Assembly: GCA_954871525.1 (NCBI GenBank) | Contig: OX940862.1 | Span: forward strand, 15,086,501-15,150,500 | Direction: 5' to 3' | Origin: Parietaria judaica | Taxonomy: Eukaryota > Streptophyta > Magnoliopsida > Rosales > Urticaceae | Length of the DNA stretch: 64,000 nt | Shown: positions 23,830 through 36,149 of the stretch, in pieces | How positions within the stretch are numbered: position 1 is the first letter of the stretch | How the letters are laid out: each line of letters opens with the position of its first letter | The notes under the pieces: generated by a model | Told to the model about the DNA's origin: nothing | Seen by the model: the letters and a program-made list of their open reading frames with translations, nothing else | Databases searched by the model: none | Program-made: the position numbers and the translations under genes

Positions 23830-25628
23830 GCATTTAAGTTCAAACTTTGCTCAGAAACAGGCGTCTGAAATATTATTATTGCTATTATTTTATTGTTGTT
23901 TTTGCTTGTGTAAGTTTTTTCAAATTCGAATGACTTGTAGGCATTGTAATATATGCATTATATTTGTAAAATAAAATATTAATATAATTGCAAAGATTGA
24001 CATATCTGATTTGCCCTGAGAAATAGAACATAGCTCTCTTGAACCACAGACAGGAATATCTTTATGACCCACCTTTTCGTTAGACAAGCTCTTAAAGCCT
24101 TTACATTTTGTAGGGTCCTTCATTTCAATCTGGGCTTTCAATTTAACAGTGTACACCACTTGTAATACACATATATACATATATATATATATATTTATAT
24201 ATATCAGCAAAACCAAATAGTTTGTCACTCTTGGAATGGCCAAAGGCCATGTCATTATTGTGTGGGGGGTAAAATGAAGTAAATTCTAACCCAAACATCA
24301 CTTTCATGTCTCATTTAGCAAAATCAATTCACTGTTAAGCTTTCCTAATTTATCCGCAATCACGGCGGCTTGATTGTTAGCCCCGCATCTTTGTCATTAT
24401 TAGGGGTATTTTAGGTAGTTTAGGTCTTGGGTAAATGAAGGGTGTTCAATGTTAGGTTAGCCTTGATGCGAGAGTTTCAATTATCGTTTAAGTGTTCTTG
24501 TTTCGGTTTGATTGTTGGCTCATTTCAAGTATCACGCACCATGCGGTTTGGTCAATGATTCTAAATCGTGATTGTCGGTTTGATTTGTCTTCAATCAGGT
24601 CGGCAGGAAGTACAAGCAATACAAGCAGCAAATGAATATGGTGGTTTCCTCTTTTGAATCGGTGGCGGGTCTCAGCTCGGCCACTCCCTACATTGCCTTG
24701 GCGCTCAAGGCGGTGGCGAGGCACTTCCGCTGCCTGAAGAGCGCGATAGCGGAGCAGCTCGGCCACGCCAAGCGGGCTTTAGGAGAGGAGGATCTCACGG
24801 GCCCCACGAGGCTCAAGTACATGGAGCAAAACCTCCAGAAGCAAAGCAAGCCCGCTGGGACCCACGCGGCCTGTCCTGATCCCCAACAGCACCACATCTG
24901 GCGGCCCCAGAGAGGCCTGCCCGAACGCTCTGTGGCCGTCCTCCGAGCTTGGCTCTTCGAGCACTTTCTTCACCCGTAAGGATTTTTTTTTTCTAGTCAT
25001 GAAAAGTAGTATTTTTCAGTGACAAAATAATGAACGTGTCTATTCAGGTACCCAACGGATTCGGACAAGCACATGTTAGCCACACAAACCGGCCTAACTC
25101 GGAACCAGGTGGGTCAATTTTTTAATTTTCCATGAACTTTGTCTTCGAATTTATTTTCGAAAAAGTAGGATTATCTTTGTTTACTAGTTACATCATAATG
25201 AGTCAAATAATGCAATGTCATATTGTTTGCAGGTATCAAACTGGTTCATCAATGCCCGCGTTCGTGTTTGGAAGCCGATGGTCGAAGAAATACACACGCT
25301 TGAGACCAAAGGCTTGAGCAGCACAGATCAAGGTGATAGCAAGCTCAACGACAATGGGAACACTCCGGCAAGCAAGCATGGATTGAGCGCCGTGTTTCTC
25401 AGTAGCAAGCAGTCGGAGTTTTCTGGTTCGGGAAACTACAACTCCGAGGGCGATAACAGGCCCGAGCTCTATGGTGGCTCCGGTCAGCTCGAGCAGAGTC
25501 AGGAAAAGAGATCAAGGTTGGAATGCCAATCTCTAGCCCAGATGGGCAATATGGCTGGTGCTGTTGTGCAGGGTTTCGTGCCATATAATCGGAACGGGCT
25601 CGAGGTCTGGAGCCGAGCCGAGCAATGA
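20947..25628 (+). CDS. BEL1-like (BELL/TALE) homeodomain transcription factor
   Basis: A nuclear TALE-class transcription factor; BELL proteins heterodimerise with KNOX proteins to control meristems, organ boundaries and flowering. Exons: 20947-22425, 24599-24975, 25048-25108 and 25233-25628, all GT-AG, giving 770 residues. Features in order: QQSRRDKLR near residue 20; GLSLSLSS (ZIBEL-like) at ~280; [20 protein letters not shown] (SKY box) from ~350; BELL domain from about 481 ([28 protein letters not shown]) to ~545; homeodomain ~593-654 ([46 protein letters not shown]). The QQSRRDKLR and [10 protein letters not shown] strings recall the PENNYWISE/BLH9-BLH8 group; this subgroup call is from memory and tentative. 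The first intron (2.2 kb) carries (AT)n and (GT)n(AT)n microsatellites. Exon phases close cleanly, so the gene looks intact. Confidence 0.95.
22527..22566. repeat. (AT)20 microsatellite in BELL intron 1
   Basis: An uninterrupted AT dinucleotide run. A second compound (GT)n(AT)n run lies at about 23783-23827 in the same intron. Confidence 0.9.
23170..23235 (-). repeat. tRNA-like SINE fragment (weak)
   Basis: On the minus strand, ggggttcgatcccc is a perfect B-box/T-arm. It is preceded by cttgtatcgctc, wording typical of tRNA-derived plant repeats. No complete cloverleaf or acceptor stem can be drawn, so it is not a tRNA gene. Confidence 0.3.
23474..23527. repeat. 27-bp tandem duplication in BELL intron 1
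   Basis: Two adjacent identical copies of a unit beginning taattagattatttatcg, at 23474-23500 and 23501-23527. Confidence 0.8.
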
Positions 25629-27482
25629 TATTAGTAGGTGAAGAAAAAGTGAAGTTGTGGACACATTTTCATGTTACTATATATGTTTATATATATATAT
25701 ATATTAATCCTTATTATACTGGTGGATAAAGTTCCACATTATTCAATCGAATATATATCTTAAGAGGGCCAGTAAACTATGCCGTGAATGATCTTAGTTT
25801 AGTGTAGGGATTATGGTCAATTTTGATTTTGAGATGAATTAGACCTCAAATTGTTTATTTAGTTGGTTGTGAGTTCGATCGAAGTATGGTTTTTTATTTT
25901 ATTTTTTTCTCTAAATGATTTTTGGACCACATGAAAAGAAAGTATGAAAGAAATGTAAAAATAATAGAATATGCTTAAAGGATTGTGTTAATCATCTTTT
26001 ACGTTTTTTTTATGGTCTTTAAGTTAGTTATCTTTTTTTTTTAGTTTAATTTTATCTTTAATGAGGGTAGAGTGGCTTGCATATACTCTTTAAAATCAGT
26101 CTTACAATTTACTTAGGCGTTTAATAATATTGATTGTTTTGGGAGCTTAAACAATTTGTTAAATTTTTTTAGAAGTAAGAAAGTGATATAAAAAAAAGTA
26201 AGAGTAAAACTTCGATCGATTAATAACCTCGAGTAAATAATAAATTTGTCTGGTCCCGATTCAGCCTTACAAATTAAATTAATAATTTGCGAACTTTATA
26301 AGATAAAGATGATTAAAAGTATATAGGTCTCGGTTGATATATAAATTAATACTTTAATATATATATATATATATTTATGTATTCATAACATTGGTATAAC
26401 TAGTTATGAAACTATTTTAAGTTAAAAAAGACATAGTACACTAATTAATTAATTATGTAGTGTTTTTAATACATGATTACTTAGTTATCTAAATATTCCT
26501 GAAATTTATGTCTTCTTCAACTTTAACTTTAAACTTCCACGAAAGTCTGTAAAAAAAAATATTTAGAGTAATTGTTGCTACAATTGATTCATTGCATGAA
26601 GCAAGTTCCATTTTGATGCAAATTTTGCGTATGTTATTATCTTAAAAGATTTAATTTCCTTAAAGATGCCAATATGCATTCTTTTTCTAATTATTTTATA
26701 ACTTGAACGAATGCATATCTTGCTTTCAGATGTGTACGTATTATAAAAACCAATACCAATGAAAAACCGCAACCTCCATTTTACTGATTTGTCTATAGGT
26801 AACGAAATTTACCGATGAGTTCTTTGAGAGAAAAAAAAAATGTAGACTGGCAGCTAAAGCGACCGATCAAGTTTTACGAGAAAACCGCGAATAGACGGAT
26901 TTTTTTTCCAAAAAATATAAGTTACGATTGTAGTTTTGCTATGTAAATGTAGATTACAATTATAATTTTATCACAAAATAAAGAAAATAGTTACAATTTG
27001 ATATAATATCTAATAATTAATGGGATTGTGTTTCGCATATATGATATATTACATACTCTCTCTTCTTTCAATTTTTTCCATTTTTTCCTCTCTTCTCTTA
27101 ACATTTTTTTGTTGTTGTAAAAAATGGGGTAAACCGCTATCGCAAGAAAGTTACCGAAAAATCAAAATTTAAGAAATATCGAGGGCATGCCGAGAGAAAT
27201 CGGGACATTTATAAATTACATATATATAATATTAATTTGTGTATAAAATAATATAAAAACATATAAAGAGAAAGAGGCAAAGAACACATCTATAGAAGGA
27301 TTCTGTAGCAGAACCTCAAAAACACACATAACCTGCACATAGGTAACAGGTTAAGGAAATACAACAGTACACATGCATTCTAAACAAGTATACATAGACC
27401 TTGACTTGTTCATAAGATCATTAAGACCTACTTATAGAGCTATATTATATGCATTGATCATCACATAACAACATTTAGAATA
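25629..27482. other. BELL 3' flank and intergenic DNA
   Basis: AT-rich. Short TA runs at about 25689-25704 and 26358-26374. No gene or clear repeat seen. Confidence 0.45.
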
Positions 27483-27725
27483 TTACCCACTTCCATTTTC
27501 ATTGCCCATGTATTTACCAAAGTCCTTCCTAGGAATTGTGTGGTGATTGCCCTCACTGCTCTTGCGATACTCATACTTGACATCATCTTCTCCATTAATG
27601 CCATCATCATCAAGCTTCCTCGAATGATCACCATGCAACGTCTCAGCCACCATGGAATTCCTTCTCACTCCAAGGCTAGAAACCACCATTGTCAGCACCA
27701 AAACACTCACCACCAAAAGCTTCAT
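27483..27725 (-). CDS. Small secreted peptide precursor, NHHxIPRxDF type
   Basis: 80 residues. A hydrophobic N-terminus (MKLLVVSVLVLTMVVSSLGV) looks like a signal peptide. It is followed by a charged variable middle (HGDHSRKLDDDG, GEDDVKYEYRK) and a C-terminal block containing EGNHHTIPRKDFGKY. The paralogue at 42263-42535 keeps only the N-terminal hydrophobicity and the NHHxIPRxDF block, the classic layout of a secreted signalling-peptide precursor. A minus-strand TATA box (CTATAAATAC, 27931-27940) and a ~100-bp 5'-UTR intron (about 27752-27851) ending 26 nt before the start codon support expression. The family is not recognised with certainty; it is not a canonical CLE, RGF/GLV, IDA or PSK motif. 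Confidence 0.8.
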   Translation of the reverse strand: MKLLVVSVLVLTMVVSSLGVRRNSMVAETLHGDHSRKLDDDGINGEDDVKYEYRKSSEGNHHTIPRKDFGKYMGNENGSG

Positions 27726-27930
27726 TACTCTTGATCACTCTTGAGCAAGACCTAATTAAAGCCTATAAGAGATGAACATATTAATTAGAACATAAATAAC
27801 ATGACTTATATAAAGATATGTAATACTAATTGGTAATATATAAATTCTTACCCTATAATAGAGAGGATTTCCAAAAGGGAAAAGGGAGTGTCACTTTTGT
27901 GATTTGAAGGAGAAAGTGCAAGCCAAAGAG

Positions 27931-27940
27931 GTATTTATAG
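27931..27940 (-). promoter_or_regulatory. TATA box of the peptide gene at 27483
   Basis: Reads CTATAAATAC on the minus strand, about 205 bp before the start codon and ~80 bp before the inferred leader-intron donor. Confidence 0.6.
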
Positions 27941-30900
27941 AAGCATATGGTTGAGGACATTTTTGGTGGTCATTGTGATCTCACATTCTCCATTAAACCG
28001 AGGCAAAGATAAGTGGGCTTTTTACATTGTCTCAATGGCAATGATGAAGCTTATTGAAAGTTCATTTTCTTTCTTTACCTCTCCTTATTCATTGGTGCAA
28101 CAATAGGGAATCCGCACCAAAATTATTTATTACTATAAAAAGAAAAAGAAAAAAAAGATGGAGCTTATATATATATATATATATAAGATATTTGCGGTAT
28201 AAGTATTTAATTTTGTAAATGTGCACTGACACATTTCTGATATTCTTTTAGCGGCAAAGCACTCAGGGGCCAGGCCACAAAAAAAATATCGATGTCCTAG
28301 TTTTATTCATGTTCGGTTAAGTGGTTTTTACACAAGAGACACATGTGTGTATGATTAAACTTCGAAAATATTAATCATTCAACATATCTACTAAACTAGA
28401 GATGTATACACGTCATTCTAACTTAACCGATATTATTAACTCGAGATGGAGGGAATTGGATTTAGAAAATGTTTTGTGCCCCCCTTTAATTTACTATGAC
28501 TGTCGAAAAAGAAATTGAAAAAGGGCTGGGTATATGATCGGGTACTTATACCAAAAAATATTCACACTATATATAATGGAGGTCAGTCAACGATATAAAA
28601 TAAGTGACATGAATTTCACTTGATTATGCCAACACAATTGCTTGCAAGTTGCAAACGAAGCACCAAGTAAATATTCCTTTCTGTAAATTTCTATCAAGCA
28701 TTTATTTTAATTTGTTAATTACTTTAATTTTTTTTTCCTTACCTGTAATTAGTGAGCACTGGATTAATTGTCTCTGCTCTAGACTCTTGAGTGCAAATTT
28801 TATTAAGAAGTACAACTTGTCCACCACTATTTTATGTCTCAATTTTTGTCTTCCTTAAATTATTTTTACTGGACTCACTAATCTCTTGCCCCGTCTCAAA
28901 TTTATTAATAAATACCTCATTTATATGTCAAGAAAATTAATTTTGAGTATAAAATAATAATATTATAAATAATAAATAATTGCGTCGAGAATGTGAGAGA
29001 GATATATTAGGGAGCACTGAACTTCCATGGCATGAATTTTTCTTGAAGCTTTATTATAGTTAATTATAGCGTCCTACCATTTAGACCAAATGATCATGCT
29101 AATCTCTATTTCGATTATCGAGTCACACAATAATATTGATTTATTCCGATTATCGGCCAATAACACGAAAGAAAAGGCTAAATGGCTTGGATAAGAAGAG
29201 AATAGTGACACGATAGACACGCTATAAAAAATCTATTAAGGTTCACCTTTAGAGAATTATTTATAAACATAAATATCTTGAATACAGATAGCACGAATGC
29301 AATGGAGTCATATTATATCAGTATGTTTCTTTTGTTCCATTCCCTTCTTCGATGCACAAATGAGGTATCTAGATAAGCTTGCAAAAATACATAAATAATT
29401 AAGCATTCAAATATGATCATCAAACACATATAATAGAATATCCGTCGTATCTTTCTTGATAGAAATAATTAAAAAATAGCATTAGATGGGGCCCCAATTA
29501 TTATAACTTTTTATTGTTAGCGTGAGTTATTTATGTAGATACCTCGAACAGTACTTGGGACTCAACTTTGTCTTCGGTTTTAAACTAGTTTGTGGTCTTC
29601 CTTGACTTTCTGTGAGTTGCACAATCTCCTTTGGTCCTTCTTTGACGTGGCTGCTAGCTTGGCATGGTCATATTGGAGCACTTGGGCTGAAATTCTATAA
29701 ATTCAAAATGTTTGTCGGGTCGGGCTTTAGAGGATTTCCAACCCGATTCGCCAATTTCTCGAGTTTTATTTAATATAAACAAATTGTCATTGATGTTCGG
29801 TAAGGATAAACAAAATAGCACACCAACAATTTCATTAAAATCCATGTGCCAATTTAAAGAACTAGCAGAAGACAATCATATTTGCAATAGAAATGACCAA
29901 GTAGCTTTGTAAGATACAAATTAATGAAACTGAAAACTATAGGTTAATGAATTCGAATTCAAAACGTCTTATATATATATATATATACACATACGTAAAA
30001 ATAAACTTAGTCTTGACTCGAGGTTGGTTTCAAATTCAAAACCTCCTCATTTATATATTCCTATAAATAAACTTAGCTAGGCTTTACCATAAATTAAATT
30101 ATTGAATTTATTGCCCCAGGTATGCATGATCATACAATGACTCTTTGACTTTCACTAAAATATCTCTTGGGTCATGAACAGTGACTTGAGTCTCTCTTCC
30201 TTTCTTCTCTTTTTCTCTTCATCATTTTTTTTTTTCTCTCTAAATTCCAATGTTGTCAAAAAGTTAAATGTTCACGTTGATACCTCATGTTCATGTATCT
30301 GGCAATTCTTTCGTATACATATTTTGCATAGTTTGAACTTTGAAGTGTGTTTAGGCGGTTTTGATTTAAAATCCAAAGTTTAAATTTTTTGAATTTTTTT
30401 CTCTCACGATTTTCACCCAATTTTTGAGACTGCATGAAGGTTAAAAAAAACATTTGCATGATTGTTGCTCAATACATTGTTGAGTGTGAAGCCTAATCTA
30501 CATTGTTGAGAGTGTAATCAGATTCTCCGATTTAGAGATTGATAGTGGATCGAGATTTACAAGCGGCAAGTGGACGTGCTAATATCGTTTTTGCCCTAAC
30601 ATACAACAAAGATGAGAAAGACAATACACAGAAATGAATTGAAAACCCAAATCAATAAAAGACTAATAACACGTGTGATAGAGAAATGAAAAAAACACAT
30701 AATATATGTAGTACTAACTACTAACCCACATGACTTAACCTTTTTTTAATAGACTAAAATCTGCAACTATATTTATATATATATATATGTATATTATATA
30801 ATATATGTATATGTACACAATGATTTTATACATATGCACGTATGACGTATTTATATGTAGCAAATTAAGATGAGCAAAAAAATATTAAATAATGATAAGC

Positions 30901-31052
30901 CATAATCGCCTTTATTGAAGAAAATGGATAAGAAGACAATACGAGGCTCAAAATAAAGGAAACATACTAACAATTATGAACCCTAACGAACGTAAAAAAA
31001 AAAAACAAAAGGCTAGGCATGAAGAAAGAAAACACGCAAAATGTGTAGTACT
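27941..31052. other. Gene-free AT-rich stretch
   Basis: No supported gene across 3.1 kb. TA runs at about 28170-28185, 29970-29987 and 30774-30789. The final ~150 bases are the 3' region of the Prolamin_like gene at 31053, with gataagccataatcgccttt resembling the equivalent region beside 36150. Confidence 0.45.
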
Positions 31053-31385
31053 TCAAGGGTGGCAGAGTTTCTGGAGATAGTAAGGGTATTGGGTGGATTT
31101 GCGCATCCCTTCGGGGAGGAGCGGGCGGATGCAGCCGTCGAACTCGCCGAGCTTCAGCGCGCAGCAGGCGGGCCCCATGCCGTCCCAGAGCGTGCCCTTG
31201 GCAAACTCCGCAGCCATTTCGTCTCTGCACGGCTTCACTTTGGTCTTGTAGTCAGTGGCCGCCGCACACTTCTTGGCGAAATCGGGATCGGGCCCGAACC
31301 GCCTCCACCAGCCCCACGAGTGCGCCTCGTGGCTCAGGAGCGCCACGCAGAGGACGGCAATCAACAGCGTCTTCGACGTATTCAT
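31053..31385 (-). CDS. Secreted Prolamin_like (ECA1-related) cysteine-rich protein
   Basis: 110 residues, intronless. Signal peptide about 1-22 (MNTSKTLLIAVLCVALLSHEA), then HSWGWWRRFGPDPDFAKKC, KVKPCRDEMA, GPACCALKLGEFDGCI and YLQKLCHP. Six mature cysteines, including the adjacent CC pair, fit the Prolamin_like/DUF1278 (ECA1 gametogenesis-related) pattern; egg-cell EC1 proteins belong to that superfamily, but the role of this member is unknown. It is 5 kb from a close paralogue on the same strand (36150-36500) and from a broken one on the plus strand (32465). It lacks the WKPV insert present in the paralogue. A minus-strand TATA (TATAAAATC) lies at 31466-31474. Confidence 0.85.
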   Translation of the reverse strand: MNTSKTLLIAVLCVALLSHEAHSWGWWRRFGPDPDFAKKCAAATDYKTKVKPCRDEMAAEFAKGTLWDGMGPACCALKLGEFDGCIRPLLPEGMRKSTQYPYYLQKLCHP

Positions 31386-31465
31386 TGTTTGAGGCTCTCT
31401 GGAAAGTGAAGCTCAATTAGAGTATTTTGGTTTGAGAGCGTGTGGATTTCTTCTCTCGGTTGGAA

Positions 31466-31474
31466 GATTTTATA
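31466..31474 (-). promoter_or_regulatory. TATA box of the gene at 31053
   Basis: Reads TATAAAATC on the minus strand, ~80 bp upstream of the start codon. Confidence 0.6.
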
Positions 31475-32166
31475 CTGTGAGGTGAGGGGATTTTTATTAT
31501 TATCAAGAGAATTTTTTTTCATAGTCCTCTAATTTTATTTTTCATAAAAATATTCCCTTCATTTAAAATAAACCCAAAAACTACGCCCTCTGAACCTATT
31601 TTGACAATCTATACTAGTGTTTTTTTTTTTTATATAATTAATTTCATAAGCGGATTAGAATTCTTAAAAATTGAAGATGCATCATAAATGAAATTAGAGG
31701 GTATATATAATAAAATTTTAAAATAACTAATAAGGGGCAGTTTTGAAGGCATATTTTCATATTTTTGTTTAAAAGACGATGTATTTTTGCGAATATTAAA
31801 AATAGTGTATATAGAAGCAAATTCATAAAATTAAATTGCCAAAAATATGTAAATACTTATTTATTTGCGAAATTACAAAATAAGACGTATATGGTCGGAT
31901 TGACTGCGGATAATAAGGTGTATTTGTTACGTTTCTGGAGATATTGAAATTCGGTTTAATATTTATTGAGAGACTGTTGACTATTATTTCAATTTCAAAA
32001 ATGATTTTGAATAGTTCAATTTGATAAGAATTAGTTGAAAAGTTTAGTTATTTTTAAGTAATGGAGGCTCAACATCTGTTACATTTTTTTTTTTAATTAT
32101 AGCCAAAAATATCAAACGAAGAGTTATCAGTGATAGTTGGAGAGAAATGTACCTCTTTGGAGATCG

Positions 32167-32200
<34 letters not shown>

Positions 32201-32464
32201 TTTTTTGTTGTTATAATCACTCTAAAGTTATAAACAATCTTAACCAAACAAATTTCCAAAGCTAAAAAACACTTCGAGAAGAAAGCTAAAATATAGCAAA
32301 AAGTCAAATATATCCCCATTTTTCTCAACCGTATAACTTACACACTATATCCACTAATCCACACTTCTGAGAAGTACTCTGTATATAACACGGAGGAGAA
32401 AACGAATCACACACTATTCGGAGTTTAAACACTAAACCCGAATTCACTTTTGCTTGTCGGAGCA
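31475..32464. other. Intergenic between divergent Prolamin_like copies
   Basis: AT-rich with a TA microsatellite at about 32169-32198. A TATATAA at 32383-32388 lies ~80 bp before the pseudogene start, at the same spacing as in the intact genes. No other gene. Confidence 0.45.
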
Positions 32465-33435
32465 ATGAATTTTAAGTCGAAGCTGTTGGCGATGGCCGTC
32501 CTGTTCTTGGCGCTCTTCTGCCAGGAGGCGCACTCGTGGGGCTGGGACTGGCGGTGATTCGGGCCATGGAGGCCGGTCAGGGCCGGCCCTAACTTTGGAG
32601 AGGCCCTAAGCGAGATAAATTAATGAGGCTCTTAAGACCTTAGTAGAAAAATTATAAATATATATGTATATTATTTTTAAAATGTGATAAAATAAATTAT
32701 ACATAAAAAAACCCAAAAACAAAAATCATTCCTGATTATTTTCTTTTCATAAAAAGTAGATGAGAAAGTTTAAAAACTATAAATAGAGGCAGCATCATAT
32801 CATCCATGAAATAATTGTTACACTATATTAAAGATACATTTATAAGATAATCTTTGCACAATTGAAAAATAATATTTAGTCAGAAAATAGAGAAAATATA
32901 TTATTTTCGTCTATATTTGCCAATAAGAATTGGAATTTATGACTCTCAAGGGGATAAGATGGTCAATTGAGTAGGATGTTGGATGGTGAATACGGGAAAG
33001 TGGGCTAGGGGTATATAATATGGCAGTGACGTGGTTGATTCTTCGAGAGTACACTTATTAAGGTTAAAATAGTTATCTAATATGGACCCTATATGTAAGA
33101 TTTTGAGGCCCTTTTCTAGTGCAAAAATTACAATAATTGTGAGGCCCTAGGCCCAAGCCTAGTTGGCCTGGCCCAAGGGCCGGCTCTGAGGCCGGTCATC
33201 GATCCCGACTTCGCAGCAAAGTGCGCGGCGGCTACTGACTTCATCACCAAGGTAAAGCCGTGCAGAGAGGAAGTGGCTGCGCAGTTTGCCAAGGGCACGC
33301 TCTGGAGCGGCATGGGGCCCGCCTGCTGTGCGTTCAAGCTCGGTGAGTTTTACGGCATCCGCCCGCGCCTTCCTGGCGCGTTGCGCAACTCCACCGCATA
33401 CCCTCCCTATCTCCCACAAACTGTGCCACCATTGA
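32465..33435 (+). pseudogene. Prolamin_like (ECA1-related) pseudogene split by a hAT element
   Basis: Starts MNFKSKLLAMAVLFLALFCQ and follows the intact paralogues closely. Lesions: an in-frame TGA replaces an Arg codon right after WGWDWR; a 611-bp hAT element sits at 32578-33188; the Cys codon of GEFDGC-I is missing (GEFYG-I); and one extra base near the C-terminus shifts the frame over the final LCHH. The 3' flank retains caataaaggcggttatggcttat, matching the 3' regions of the intact genes. It is on the opposite strand to both paralogues. Confidence 0.9.
32578..33188. mobile_element. hAT-type element inside the Prolamin_like pseudogene (611 bp)
   Basis: Perfect 8-bp target duplication AGGCCGGT at 32570-32577 and 33189-33196. 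Terminal inverted repeats are CAGGGCCGGCC at the left and GGGCCGGCTCTG at the right. Sub-terminal AGGCCCTAA / AGGCCCTAG strings. No transposase coding. Confidence 0.88.
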
Positions 33436-35028
33436 AGAATTAATTATCAATAGGTTTCAAGTTTTTGTTTCCTTTTACATTCATGTAATTATGGTTCTTT
33501 TTCATGTTCATTTATTTGCTTCAATAAAGGCGGTTATGGCTTATGATCATCAAATACTTTGTGCACTTGTCTTTACTATAATGTGGTATTCGCAAAAAAA
33601 AAATTCATTAGAAAGAGCATCGAAAACTTTGTTATGCTAATTGCATGGACTATTAACAAAAACGAAACGAGATAATGTGGCGTTACTTATATAAATCCTT
33701 ACTATTTTTTGTTATATTACAACGACTATTATTTTCACGGTAAAAATCGCTACCGATTAAGCGTTTAATATCTGCATAGCAATGTTGGAACATTTTTTGT
33801 TATTATTGGATTTATTTCTTTGTGTTCGAATAAAATTGAATAAAAAATACTAAGAGAATTGGCTCCATTTGAATAGTTTTGTTGTTAATTCTTATTTTAT
33901 TTTTACTTTAGATTATCTAGTAGAAATTTGATTTTTCAAATTTATGAGGATTATATTTCATTTTGTCAAAAAGCGGTTTAAAACCGAATTTAAAACCTAT
34001 CTACCGATAATTGGTAAAATTGATTTTTAATTTCAATAGCGGCAATGGGTTTTAAAAATTAAAAAACCAAAAATTACTATAATTTATATAAATATGTTAT
34101 GAAAACTGATTTTAATAATCATTTGATCACCCCAGTTATTGGTCCTTATTACTATCATTAGGTTTCATGCTCCGGAGGTTTATCATATTATATATGTCAT
34201 TATATGCATGGATTTATGTGACATTAAACAATAAACACTACTAATTAAAGCTTGTTAAATTAGAACATGTGTTAATTGTATTGGTAAAAAGTTGAAAGGA
34301 AACTAGTAAACAGTGAAATCCCAAATACCTGAGGATATGTACTGATCAAATCGGAGCTCAAGGCATAAGCAAACCTCGGAGAAAAATGTGGATACTCAAT
34401 TAATTAATAATCTTGATATTACGATAAATTTATGTCGCTCCTTATTACAAACTTATCAAGATGATGAGTTTTTTTTTTCATGTAATTTATATCTGGATTA
34501 TAGGATTTGATTCTTGTGATTTGTCGCCTTGTTAGCAAGTAAAATCTCCTCAAAATATTATAATTTTGTAAAAATTAATATCCTCGAAGTAATTATACTT
34601 TTGTCTTGCGTGGAGTGAATACATTTTATAAGATTTTACTAATTAGGAAAATGATTGATATAAAATACTTTGGTGGTATATATATATATATATATATATA
34701 TATTCATTCTTATACAACTCTTTCTTTAAGACCCAAATGAATTTATTTTGTAATGGTCAATTTTTTCTTTGTGAAAATAAAATTCATCCTCAAAAGTTAA
34801 ATTAAACCCTTGTTAGCTGCTATATATATATTTCAAAATTACTTTTCAATAATATATGTTCATGTATAAATCTTTAACCTCGCGTTTAAATTTATATAGA
34901 CGCATGGCTGTGTTCAAAGGGAGGCGGAGTAGACTTGCTTGTATAGTAAAAAAAATATATATTAGACACCTAAAAAAATAAATTTAAAAGCTCCATAATA
35001 ACGTTTTTCGATCAATTTAGAGACATAC
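33436..35028. other. Intergenic, AT-rich
   Basis: No supported gene. TA microsatellite at about 34677-34703. A hAT-like end fragment (gggaggcggagta) lies near 34920. Confidence 0.4.
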
Positions 35029-35536
35029 CAGAGGCGGAGCGGGGTCGGCCGCCCCCACAGAATAACCTTTTCAATTCAAATTTATTCATATTTATTATAA
35101 ATATACATGTAAAGCATAAACATAGCATTTGTAACTCGAATGTCGCTACGGTGTAGTGGAATTTTGTTACTCTTAAAGCTGCTCTATAAGATACATTGTT
35201 AAAATCTTATGGTCTTTTGTACTTTACTTAATAATAAGTATATATAGTAAAATAATTACAACTTATAAAACTAGAGAATAAATACCACCAATTAATAATT
35301 TAAGACGTGTAAAATTTTAAATATTGTAGAAAGAAATTATATTAATATTTTGAGAACGTAACATGTAGAATTCTAATCATATAGAGGCCATAATGAACTT
35401 TTTCATAAACCGAAAGTTCATAAATAAAAATAGTTATAATGCATGTATAATAATAGTTTCAGTGTATCATTTTATTTTGAAATTTATGATCTATTAACTT
35501 TCGCCCACTCTTAGTCAAAATGATTACTCCAACCCC
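35029..35536. mobile_element. hAT-type MITE, same family as 16736-17118
   Basis: The left end cagaggcggagc is preceded by agacatac (35021-35028) and the inferred right end is followed by acacatac (35537-35544), 7 of 8 matching. The interior at about 35240-35440 is homologous to 16830-17020. The right terminal inverted repeat is degraded, so the border is approximate. Confidence 0.5.
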
Positions 35537-35544
35537 ACACATAC

Positions 35545-36149
35545 CTATTATGTAGTCGAATGATATATTATGTAGTCGAGCCAAAACAAAATAATAATAT
35601 AAGAAGCACCTGCGTAAACTTTGCCACAAAAATATATTAAAGAAAATTATGTTACTTAACAAATATTTCAGGGAAGGTTTTCGAATAAAAAATTAAAAAT
35701 AAAAATCCGAAAGAGATACTAATCGTGAACCCTAATGAAAACAACAAAGTATATTAATATTTACGAGTTTATTGGGGCAAGTTAATCATCCATGTTCTTC
35801 AATTTCTAGCACTTACATACGTAAAAGCAACGCTGCTACGTATTTTCACCGTGAAAAAATCACTGCAAATTGAAACAAAAACGAAACATCAACGTGAACA
35901 AAAAAAAAAGTAAGTTAATTTGATATTTTGGTAAACCTCCATGAACGATGAATAGAAGAATGATTTAATTAGAAGCTCAATCTCTTAATATTTATTTTAA
36001 ACAAAGAGAAGTGCACAGAATATTAAATCATTATAAGCCATGATCGCCTTTTTTGAAACAAAAAACTTAAAAACCAAAAGCTAAAGAAAAATAGATAATG
36101 AACCCTATTAAATAATAAAAAAAAAAAACTAGGCTTAAAAACTACTACT
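35545..36149. other. Intergenic and 3' region of the gene at 36150
   Basis: AT-rich. The last ~150 bases (cattataagccatgatcgcc, aatgaacccta) match the 3' region next to 31053. Confidence 0.4.
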